This document shows positions 1 through 5,642 of a stretch of DNA of 6,124 nucleotides, in pieces. This stretch comes from an uncultured Lachnospiraceae bacterium. GTDB lineage: Bacteria; Bacillota; Clostridia; Lachnospirales; Lachnospiraceae. Below the pieces are notes generated by a model that made no database searches, was not told where the DNA came from, and was given only the letters and a program-made list of their open reading frames with translations. The stretch spans positions 1 through 6,124 of the forward strand of contig CACXGR010000197.1 in NCBI GenBank assembly GCA_902767235.1. Direction: 5' to 3'. A program made the position numbers and the translations under genes. Position 1 is the stretch's first letter, and every line of letters begins with the position of its first letter.

Positions 1-459
1 AGGATCCACATGCCGCTGGTCAGCGCGGGGATCGCGCTGGCGATCCAGACGGTCGTGCTGGTCATTATGATCACGACCACGGATCTGGGGGTACATGCCC
101 TGGTCCTGTGCAGCGTGCTCTATTCGGTCCTGATCTTCCTCATCGACAGCCGGTTCATATCCAAGTACCTGCGGATGCATCTGCGCATCTACAGGGTCTA
201 CGGAAGACCGGTCATTGCGGCCGCGGTGATGGGCGTCGTCACAAAGCTCGTCTACGAGCTGATCTTCCGCGCCGGAATGATGGCTTTCGAGAGAACGTAT
301 CTGGTCAATCTGATCGCGTCGGTGATCGCCATTGCGGCCGCGGTCCTTGTATACTTCTTCGTGCTGATCCGGATCGGAGGTCTCACCAGGGAAGATGTCC
401 TGCAGGCGCCGAAGGGGACAAAGCTGCTGAGGATCCTGGAGAAGATCCGCTGGATGTGA
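1..459 (+). CDS. C-terminal part of a SpoVB/MurJ-like polysaccharide flippase (5' end outside the window)
   Basis: The frame is open from the first base (Arg-Ile-His before the first Met at 10), so this is the tail of a longer gene and not a 149-residue protein. The 152 visible residues contain about four hydrophobic membrane segments (roughly residues 8-26, 31-49, 70-90 and 101-125) separated by short basic loops such as SKYLRMHLRIYR. They end in a short cytoplasmic tail, with PKGTKLLRILEKIRW just before the stop. This pattern resembles the C-terminus of MOP-superfamily lipid-linked saccharide flippases (SpoVB, MurJ and related polysaccharide biosynthesis proteins), which move lipid-linked cell-wall or polysaccharide precursors across the membrane. 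The family assignment rests on recalled resemblance and topology; no catalytic motif lies in this part. The gene ends 12 bases before a strong terminator hairpin and converges on the minus-strand peptidase gene. Confidence 0.75.
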   Translation, partial: RIHMPLVSAGIALAIQTVVLVIMITTTDLGVHALVLCSVLYSVLIFLIDSRFISKYLRMHLRIYRVYGRPVIAAAVMGVVTKLVYELIFRAGMMAFERTYLVNLIASVIAIAAAVLVYFFVLIRIGGLTREDVLQAPKGTKLLRILEKIRWM

Positions 460-470
460 CGGGAAATGAT

Positions 471-519
471 AAAGCCTTGCGAGATTCGCACCAAAGGTGC
501 GGATATCGCAAGGCTTTTT
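471..519. terminator. Bidirectional Rho-independent terminator between convergent genes
   Basis: Arm AAAGCCTTGCGA (471-482) is the exact reverse complement of TCGCAAGGCTTT (506-517). After one mismatch (483/505) the stem continues through 484-492 paired with 496-504, with one G-T pair, and closes on an AAA loop at 493-495. On the plus strand the stem runs into TTTTT (515-519). On the minus strand it runs into TTTATCATTT. It therefore fits as terminator for both the flippase gene and the convergent purC-peptidase unit, whose stop codon is at 521-523. Confidence 0.88.
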
Positions 520-520
520 A

Positions 521-1081
521 TCAGGCGCCGATCAGATGCATGAGGCGCCGGCCATTCTGCTTCAGCCACCGGACGCTCGCTTTGTAGTCCGGAAGGACGC
601 GCTCCACTTCTGCCCAGAAGAGGGGAGAGTGGTTCATCTGCTTTCGGTGACAGAGCTCGTGGACCACGACGTAGTCGAGGACCTCCGGGGGTGCCAGCAG
701 GATCAGGCAGTTGAAATTCAGATTCCCAGACGCACTGCAGCTTCCCCAGCGGGTCTTCTGGCTCCGAATGGTGATATTGCCGTAGGTGACGCCGACGATC
801 GGGGCGAAGTACTCGACGCGCTCGGAAATGGCTGCGGCAGCTCTCTTCTTGAGGGTGCGCAGCTGCTCCTTTGTGAGGGAGGAGACCGGATTGGCCTCTT
901 CCTGCGCACGGCGCTGCAATACTTTGGCGCGGTGGACGCGGATCCAATCGCTCTTTTCCATCAGAAAGCGCTCGATCTCGCGGCGGGGGAGCCGGAGCGG
1001 CGCGCGCACCAGGACCTGTCCGTCCGGCCTGATCTCTACCGCCAGCGTCTTTCTTCGGCTTCGAATGAGTTCGTATTCCAT
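521..1081 (-). CDS. YgjP/DUF45-family zinc metallopeptidase (M48-like)
   Basis: This is a complete 186-residue protein, MEYELIRSRR to HLIGA, of usual length for the family. The N-terminal third is a beta-rich segment starting IRSRRKTLAVEI and including VLVRAP (residues 23-28). A basic helical region follows at about 35-90. The C-terminal half holds the family signature TRWGSCS (110-116) and the zinc site HELCH (141-145) with the third ligand in HSPLFW (His151). Glu142 would be the general base. No signal peptide or membrane segment is visible, so it is probably cytoplasmic. The physiological substrate of YgjP-like peptidases is not established to my knowledge. The gene begins 42 bases after the purC stop with no hairpin between, so it is probably the second gene of a purC transcript. 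Its own ribosome binding site is weak (a GGA about 6 bases before the start). It ends next to the shared terminator at 471-519. Confidence 0.92.
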   Translation of the reverse strand: MEYELIRSRRKTLAVEIRPDGQVLVRAPLRLPRREIERFLMEKSDWIRVHRAKVLQRRAQEEANPVSSLTKEQLRTLKKRAAAAISERVEYFAPIVGVTYGNITIRSQKTRWGSCSASGNLNFNCLILLAPPEVLDYVVVHELCHRKQMNHSPLFWAEVERVLPDYKASVRWLKQNGRRLMHLIGA

Positions 1082-1123
1082 ATATGATCCGTTATATGCT
1101 GCGCAGACCGGGCGGCAAAAATC

Positions 1124-1993
1124 TCAGATCGTCTCACCGGTCAGCAGGTGATAGGCCTCTTTGTACTTGTCGATGGTCTTGTCGATGACGTCCTGAGGCA
1201 GCAGGTAGTCGCTGTCGGGATTGGCCTTTAACCAGTCGCGGACAAACTGCTTATCGAAAGAGGGCTGGCCGTGGCCGGGCTCGTAGCCTTCCAGGGGCCA
1301 GAAGCGGCTGCTGTCGGGTGTGAGCATCTCGTCGCCCAAAACGACTTTTCCGTTCTCATCCAGGCCAAACTCAAACTTGGTGTCGGCGATGATAATGCCT
1401 TTGCTCAGGGCGTAGTCGGCACATTTCTTGTAAAGAGCGATGGTGCAGTCGCGGATGGTCTCGGCGTATTCCTGCCCGTGTCCGGGGAAAGCCTTCTCCA
1501 GAACCTCGACGCTTCTCTCAAAGCTGATGTTCTCGTCGTGGTCGCCGATCTCTGCCTTGGTGCTGGGGGTGTAGATGGGCTCGGGGAGCTTGTCGCACTC
1601 TCTCAGTCCCTCGGGGAGCTTGATGCCGCAGACAGTGCCGTCCTTTTTGTAGCTGGCCCAGCCGCTGCCGGTGATGTAGCCGCGGACGATGCACTCGATG
1701 GGGAGCATGGTGAGCTTCTGGCACATCATGCTGTTGCCGTCAAAGCGCTCCTGGCGGAAGAACGCAGGCATGTCGTTTACGTCACAGCTGATCATGTGGT
1801 TGGGGATGATATCCCTGGTCAGGTCGAACCAGAAACGGGACATCTGTGTGAGGACCGTTCCCTTCTTGACGATCTTGTTCTTAAGGATCACATCAAAAGC
1901 GGAGATCCTGTCGGTCGCTACCATGATAAGCTTGTCGCCGATGTCATAGATCTCACGTACCTTGCCTTCCTTGACGGGCGTATATTCCTGCAT
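1124..1993 (-). CDS. purC: Phosphoribosylaminoimidazole-succinocarboxamide synthase (SAICAR synthetase)
   Basis: PurC joins CAIR (5-aminoimidazole ribonucleotide carboxylate) and aspartate using ATP to form SAICAR in cytosolic de novo purine synthesis. The 289-residue product is complete, and its features run in family order: EGKVREIY (9-16, nucleotide-binding start of the fold), ATDRISAFD (26-34), the signature LPIECIVRGYITGSGW (97-112), TPSTKAE (142-148), the second signature IADTKFEFG (202-210) and DEMLTPDSSR (221-230). At 289 residues it matches the longer form of the enzyme rather than the ~240-residue type. The frame extends upstream to 2110, but the start at 1993 is chosen because AAGGAGG lies 9 bases upstream and homologous PurC proteins begin right at this YTPVKEGKVREIY segment. 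The gene is divergent from the GTPase gene and is followed 42 bases later by the YgjP-like peptidase. No other pur gene is in the window. Confidence 0.97.
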   Translation of the reverse strand: MQEYTPVKEGKVREIYDIGDKLIMVATDRISAFDVILKNKIVKKGTVLTQMSRFWFDLTRDIIPNHMISCDVNDMPAFFRQERFDGNSMMCQKLTMLPIECIVRGYITGSGWASYKKDGTVCGIKLPEGLRECDKLPEPIYTPSTKAEIGDHDENISFERSVEVLEKAFPGHGQEYAETIRDCTIALYKKCADYALSKGIIIADTKFEFGLDENGKVVLGDEMLTPDSSRFWPLEGYEPGHGQPSFDKQFVRDWLKANPDSDYLLPQDVIDKTIDKYKEAYHLLTGETI

Positions 1994-2002
1994 GCGTTCA
2001 TT

Positions 2003-2009
2003 CCTCCTT
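2003..2009 (-). promoter_or_regulatory. Ribosome binding site that fixes the purC start
   Basis: On the minus strand AAGGAGG lies 9 bases before the ATG at 1993. An out-of-frame ATG lies between them (8 bases upstream of the true start), so the in-frame ATG at 1993 is the start supported by both spacing and protein homology. In-frame upstream ATGs have no comparable site. Confidence 0.85.
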
Positions 2010-2064
2010 GTGATTTGCCTGCGCATAATACTTGTCTTTGTGGTATTCTGCTCTTGTAGAAGTC

Positions 2065-2080
2065 TGTTCCGAACGGAACA
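2065..2080. promoter_or_regulatory. Inverted repeat at the purC transcription start (candidate operator or 5' hairpin)
   Basis: TGTTCCG (2065-2071) and CGGAACA (2074-2080) are exact reverse complements around two central bases. On the minus strand the repeat begins about 8 bases after the -10 hexamer, at or just past the expected purC start point. That is a classic repressor position. The sequence includes a CCGAAC core like that of Bacillus PurR boxes, but only one copy in this form, so PurR control is not shown. In RNA it would make a 6-bp hairpin with a four-base loop at the extreme 5' end of the transcript. Confidence 0.5.
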
Positions 2081-2087
2081 CCTTTTT

Positions 2088-2115
2088 AGTATAATCATTT
2101 TCCGGTGCAAAACAA
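2088..2115 (-). promoter_or_regulatory. Probable purC promoter (sigma-A type)
   Basis: On the minus strand TTGTTT (2115-2110) and TATACT (2093-2088) are separated by 16 bases. The -10 hexamer matches the consensus at five of six positions; the -35 is weaker. Start of transcription would fall near 2081, giving a leader of about 88 bases. I see no purine riboswitch fold in that leader. Confidence 0.6.
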
Positions 2116-2116
2116 T

Positions 2117-2137
2117 TGATTTTATGCACTAAAATCA
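2117..2137. repeat. Inverted repeat in the purC/GTPase divergent region
   Basis: TGATTTT (2117-2123) and AAAATCA (2131-2137) are exact reverse complements separated by the 7 bases ATGCACT. The repeat lies just upstream of the purC -35 element and about 70 bases before the GTPase start, so it could be a regulator site for either gene. The arms are AT-rich and short, so chance is possible. It is not followed by a T run on either strand that would make it a good terminator. Confidence 0.35.
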
Positions 2138-2204
2138 GGTTTTCACGGATTATTTGGAGAATGAATTGCCAAAAAATCATATAACAGAACAGATTGGATA
2201 AGAT

Positions 2205-5084
2205 ATGAAGGAAGAAAACTTGATCCTGGGGATCCTTGCCCATGTGGACGCGGGAAAGACGACCCTCTCCGAAGCCCTGCTCCACATCACAGGCGCTGTC
2301 CGCAAAGCAGGGCGGGTGGACCACGGCGACGCCTTTCTGGATACGAATGAGATGGAGAAAGAGAGGGGCATCACGATTTTCTCCAAACAGGCCAGATTCG
2401 CGTCGGAGCGGGGGGACAGGAAAAGAAACTACACATTGCTGGATACGCCGGGACACGTGGATTTCTCCACGGAGATGGAGCGCGTGCTGGGCGTTCTGGA
2501 CTGCGCGGTGCTGGTGATCAGTGCGGCGGACGGTGTCAACGGGCAGGTGAGGGTGCTCTGGCGGCTTTTGGAGCACTACCATGTGCCGGTATTTATTTTT
2601 GTCAACAAGATGGATCAGGACGGGGCGGACAGAGCGGCCCTCCTTGCGGCCATAAAGAAAGATCTGAGCACCCGATGCGTGGATGTGATGCCGGAAAGCG
2701 GAAATGCAGGCGGAAAAGCCCACGCAGCGGCGGTAGGCAGCGCCCTCGCGCAGAATCTGGCGGATCCCGATGTGCAGGAGGAGATCGCTGTCTGCGACGA
2801 CGCGCTTCTGGACGCCTATCTGGAGGGGGAGCCCGTGACGCTTTCGCAGATCTGTGAGCTGACGGCCGGGCGCAAGCTTTTTCCTGTCCTGTTCGGCGCC
2901 GCGCTCAGAGAGCAGGGGGTCCATGCACTTCTGGAATGCCTGGACACACTGATCAGGCCGCCTGTCTACGGCGATCAGTTCGGCGCCAGGGTCTTCAAGA
3001 TCACGAGGGACGGGGGCGCCCGGCTCACCTGGATGAAGCTGACGGGCGGGCGGCTCAAGGTCAAAACACCGCTTCCCGACTGCACCGACGAGAAGGGCAA
3101 TCCCGAAAAAGTGGAGCAGATCCGGCTCTATTCCGGCAGCAGGTTCGAGACAGAGCAGGAGGCAGAGGCGGGAGAAGTCTGCGCCGTGACGGGCCTTACC
3201 CGAACCCGGGTGGGGCAGGGGATCGGCGCCGCAGCAGAGGCGGCCGGAGAGACAGAGCTCCTGCAGCCGGTGCTCCGCTGCAAAGTGATCCTGCCGCCGG
3301 GAGAGGACCTGTTCAAGGCCTACCGGAATCTCAGCATTCTGGAAGAGGAGGATCCGACCCTCCACCTGAGCTACGACGAGGAGAAAAAAGAGATCACGGC
3401 GCAGATCATGGGCCAGGTGCAGAAGGAGATCCTGCAGCGCATGATCCTGGAGAGACTGGGGCTGAAGGTATCTTTTGGCGACCCTTCCATCATATATAAG
3501 GAGACGATCGCCAGGACCGTGGAGGGCGTGGGGCACTTTGAACCCCTGCGGCATTACGCCGAAGTGCACCTTCTGCTGGAGCCGGGGGTCCCCGGGAGCG
3601 GGCTTGTGTTTGAGAACCGCTGCAGGGCGGATGTGCTGGCGATCAACTGGCAGCGGCTGATCATGACGCATCTGGAGGAGCGCCGCCACCGCGGCGTTTT
3701 GACCGGGGCGGAGATCACGGATATGAAGATCTCTCTTCTGACCGGCAAGGCCCACCTCAAGCACACGGAGGGCGGAGACTTCCGCCAGGCGACCTACCGG
3801 GCGGTCAGGCAGGGGCTCATGATGACGGAAAGTGTTCTGCTGGAGCCTTTTTACAATTTCCGCCTGGAGATCCCGCAGGAGTCCCTGGGCAGGGCGCTGA
3901 CGGATCTGCAGCAGATGGGCGCCAATTTCACGCAGCCGGACCTCGAGGACGGGCACTCCGTGATCACGGGCAGCGCGCCGGTGTCCAGGATCGCCAACTA
4001 CGCGGAGACGCTGGCGGCCTATACCCGCGGGGAAGGGCAGATCACCTGCACGCTGAAGGGCTATGAGCCCTGCGTCAATGCAGAGGAGATCATCGCAGCT
4101 TCCGGCTACGATCCCGAGCTGGACCTGAGAAACCCGACGGGATCTGTATTTTGCGCACACGGCGCCGGCACCCCTGTGCCCTGGTACGAGGTGCGGCAGA
4201 GGATGCACGTGGATTCCGGCTGGAGAGACCCCTCCGACGGCCCGGGCACCGGCATGGCCATGCTGGGCTATGACGCGGATGAGGGCTGGGAGGAGGACAT
4301 GTCCTACGGAAGCGCCGGAAGGGCAGGCCTTCGCGCAGGTGTGCGCAGGGAGGAGAAGCCGGCGTCCTTCAGCGAGAGAGAGGCGAAGTTATTCGCCGAG
4401 GAGGACGAGCTGCGCCGGATCTTCGAGAGGACCTACGGCCCCATTAAGAGCCGGTTCGGGGAGGAAGATGACACGTCACCTTTGAGGTCGCGTGCACATT
4501 ATAAGAAGGCGTCCCGTGTGATCAGCGCGGACCCGCCGGACAAGCGGTCGCACGCGGCAAAGAAGATCTCGGAGAAGGAGTACCTTCTGATCGACGGATA
4601 CAACATCATCTTCGCCTGGGAGGAGCTGCGGGCGCTCGCAATGCAGGACATCATGGCGGCGCGGGACAAGCTGATCGAAATGATCGTCGACTTCGCGGGC
4701 TTTCGGAAGGAGCATGTGATCCTGGTCTTTGACGCCTACAAAGTGCGCGGCGGACGCGGGGAAGTGATGCACATCGGCGGGATCGACGTGATCTATACCA
4801 GGGAGGCGGAGACGGCAGACCTTTACATCGAGAAAGCGGCGCACGAGCTCAGCAAAAAATACAAGGTCACGGTGGCAACTTCGGATGCGGTGGAACAGGT
4901 GATCATCTACGGCGCCGGCGCCTACCGCATGTCGGCGCAGAACCTTTTGGAGGAGCTTGTGCGCACGAAGAGCATGATGCGGGAATATTATGAGAAGAAG
5001 GAGGAAAAGAGAGCGGGCGGTCTTTTGGCGGGAATGAGCGAGGAGACGGCGCAGGCACTCAGGAAGCATTTGGAGGAGATGTGA
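2205..5084 (+). CDS. Tet(M)-like translational GTPase fused to a C-terminal Rae1/YacP-like NYN endonuclease domain
   Basis: This 959-residue cytosolic protein begins as an EF-G/Tet(M)-family ribosome-binding GTPase. Visible motifs are G1 AHVDAGKTT (12-20), G2 RGIT (54-57), G3 DTPGHVDF (80-87), G4 NKMD (134-137) and a G5-like GAA (231-233). Domain II starts near 259, III near 354, IV spans about 428-545, and V runs from LLEPFYNF (545-552) to about 640. GSVFCAHGAG (646-655) follows, then a charged linker with a conserved-looking ELRRIFERTYGPIKSR (735-750). An NYN domain starts at 793: LLIDGYN (794-800), ARDKLI (819-824), VFDAYKVRGG (841-850), ETAD (869-872), ATSD (891-894) and GAGAYRMSAQNLLEEL (903-918). 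These blocks and their order match Rae1 (YacP), which cleaves mRNA in the ribosomal A site. The acidic residues D797, D843, D872 and D894 are present. The start is forced, since an in-frame TAA lies at 2199-2201; its ribosome binding site (GGA, 6 bases upstream) is weak. The best promoter seen is a poor TATAAC at 2180. Tet(M)'s drug-release loop is replaced, so I do not call it a resistance gene. Function of the fusion is inferred. Confidence 0.9.
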   Translation: MKEENLILGILAHVDAGKTTLSEALLHITGAVRKAGRVDHGDAFLDTNEMEKERGITIFSKQARFASERGDRKRNYTLLDTPGHVDFSTEMERVLGVLDCAVLVISAADGVNGQVRVLWRLLEHYHVPVFIFVNKMDQDGADRAALLAAIKKDLSTRCVDVMPESGNAGGKAHAAAVGSALAQNLADPDVQEEIAVCDDALLDAYLEGEPVTLSQICELTAGRKLFPVLFGAALREQGVHALLECLDTLIRPPVYGDQFGARVFKITRDGGARLTWMKLTGGRLKVKTPLPDCTDEKGNPEKVEQIRLYSGSRFETEQEAEAGEVCAVTGLTRTRVGQGIGAAAEAAGETELLQPVLRCKVILPPGEDLFKAYRNLSILEEEDPTLHLSYDEEKKEITAQIMGQVQKEILQRMILERLGLKVSFGDPSIIYKETIARTVEGVGHFEPLRHYAEVHLLLEPGVPGSGLVFENRCRADVLAINWQRLIMTHLEERRHRGVLTGAEITDMKISLLTGKAHLKHTEGGDFRQATYRAVRQGLMMTESVLLEPFYNFRLEIPQESLGRALTDLQQMGANFTQPDLEDGHSVITGSAPVSRIANYAETLAAYTRGEGQITCTLKGYEPCVNAEEIIAASGYDPELDLRNPTGSVFCAHGAGTPVPWYEVRQRMHVDSGWRDPSDGPGTGMAMLGYDADEGWEEDMSYGSAGRAGLRAGVRREEKPASFSEREAKLFAEEDELRRIFERTYGPIKSRFGEEDDTSPLRSRAHYKKASRVISADPPDKRSHAAKKISEKEYLLIDGYNIIFAWEELRALAMQDIMAARDKLIEMIVDFAGFRKEHVILVFDAYKVRGGRGEVMHIGGIDVIYTREAETADLYIEKAAHELSKKYKVTVATSDAVEQVIIYGAGAYRMSAQNLLEELVRTKSMMREYYEKKEEKRAGGLLAGMSEETAQALRKHLEEM

Positions 5085-5111
5085 AAATGAAGATGTATTC
5101 AGCTTTCTTTT

Positions 5112-5142
5112 TTAGCGCAAATGAATTAGAATAATATTATCA
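5112..5142 (+). promoter_or_regulatory. Candidate promoter with Fur/PerR-like box before the superoxide reductase gene
   Basis: TTAGCG (5112-5117) and TATTAT (5135-5140) are 17 bases apart; the -10 is good and the -35 is poor. Overlapping the -10 is TTAGAATAATATTAT (5126-5140), which agrees with the PerR box TTATAATNATTATAA at 10 of 14 fixed positions. ATTATCA at 5136-5142 is a perfect Fur-type half site. Control of superoxide reductase genes by PerR is known in some clostridia. The region is very AT-rich compared with its surroundings, so partial matches by chance are plausible. Confidence 0.4.
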
Positions 5143-5193
5143 TTGATGTATAGCAAAACTAAGTTTGGCCGATGAGGCCGGAAAGGGGTTTTT

Positions 5194-5565
5194 ATGGCAG
5201 TCAGATTGTACAAATGTTCCAAGTGCGGAAGCATGGTCCTCAAACTCAACAAAAAGGGATGCGACCCTTCCTGCTGCGGCGAGACAATGGAAGAGATCAT
5301 TCCCGGAACGACAGATGCGGCGAGGGAGAAACACGTCCCTGCAGTCACGGTTGACGGCGATACTGTAACAGTACAGGTCGGCTCTGTCGCACATCCCATG
5401 GCAGATGCGCACTACATCCAGTTCATCATCCTTGAGACCAAGAGCGGCTTCCAGTATGCGGAGCTCGAGCCCGGCCAGGAGCCCAAGGCTGTCTTCAAGG
5501 CTGCAGATCCGGTAGCGGCATACGAGTACTGCAACCTGCACGGATTCTGGAAAGCGGATATCTGA
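5194..5565 (+). CDS. dfx: Desulfoferrodoxin (two-iron superoxide reductase)
   Basis: This 123-residue cytosolic enzyme reduces superoxide to hydrogen peroxide without making oxygen, drawing electrons from rubredoxin-type donors; it is typical of anaerobes. The N-terminal desulforedoxin-like domain keeps all four center I iron ligands, in CSKC (Cys8, Cys11) and CCGE (Cys27, Cys28). The catalytic domain has EKHVP (45-49, with Glu45, Lys46 and ligand His47), VGSVAHPM (62-69, His67), HYIQF (His73) and YCNLHGFWK (112-120, Cys113 and His116). Center II is therefore the complete four-His one-Cys site. Length and order are canonical. GGAAAGGGG (5180-5188) lies 5 bases before the ATG. The gene stands alone between an AT-rich promoter region and a strong terminator, about 109 bases after the GTPase gene with no clear terminator between, so some read-through is possible. 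Confidence 0.97.
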   Translation: MAVRLYKCSKCGSMVLKLNKKGCDPSCCGETMEEIIPGTTDAAREKHVPAVTVDGDTVTVQVGSVAHPMADAHYIQFIILETKSGFQYAELEPGQEPKAVFKAADPVAAYEYCNLHGFWKADI

Positions 5566-5593
5566 TCAGCTTGGGAAATGACAGGAAATGAAC

Positions 5594-5626
5594 AAAGGGG
5601 CCGGCGGTGTGACGCCGGTCTCTTTT
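5594..5626 (+). terminator. Rho-independent terminator of the superoxide reductase gene
   Basis: The left arm 5594-5606 (AAAGGGGCCGGCG) pairs with 5613-5625 (CGCCGGTCTCTTT) over 13 positions, including two G-T pairs, around the loop GTGTGA (5607-5612). The stem runs directly into a short T run (TTTT, 5623-5626). It lies about 28 bases after the dfx stop and just before the next gene, separating the two units. Confidence 0.9.
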
Positions 5627-5642
5627 CGTGAGAAAGGGATAG

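Noticed and set aside
1271..2059. A 262-codon open frame on the plus strand opposite purC
   Set aside because: It is antisense to a clearly identified purC; its Ala/Val/Leu/Asp-rich product has no family resemblance, as expected for a complementary-strand shadow.
1994..2081. Purine riboswitch or T-box in the purC leader
   Set aside because: The leader of about 88 bases shows no three-way junction with the conserved purine-riboswitch loops, no T-box motif and no terminator/antiterminator pair.
1998..4208. A 736-codon open frame on the minus strand, opposite the GTPase gene
   Set aside because: It lies antisense to unmistakable GTPase motifs, its translation is rich in Arg, His, Pro and Leu without any recognisable domain, and it runs across the purC promoter region. 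It is best explained as a stop-poor shadow of a GC-rich gene.
2205..5084. Mobile tetracycline resistance gene
   Set aside because: The drug-displacing loop of domain IV is not conserved, a NYN domain is fused at the C-terminus, base composition matches the neighbouring genes, and no mobile-element sequence flanks it.
5167..5187. Sequence GGCCGATGAGGCCGGAAAGG before dfx resembles the GATGA...GAAA core of a hammerhead ribozyme
   Set aside because: There is no stem II between the GATGA and GAAA boxes and no flanking stems I and III. The purine run is better explained as the dfx ribosome binding site, with GGCC-GATGA-GGCC as a minor 4-bp hairpin.
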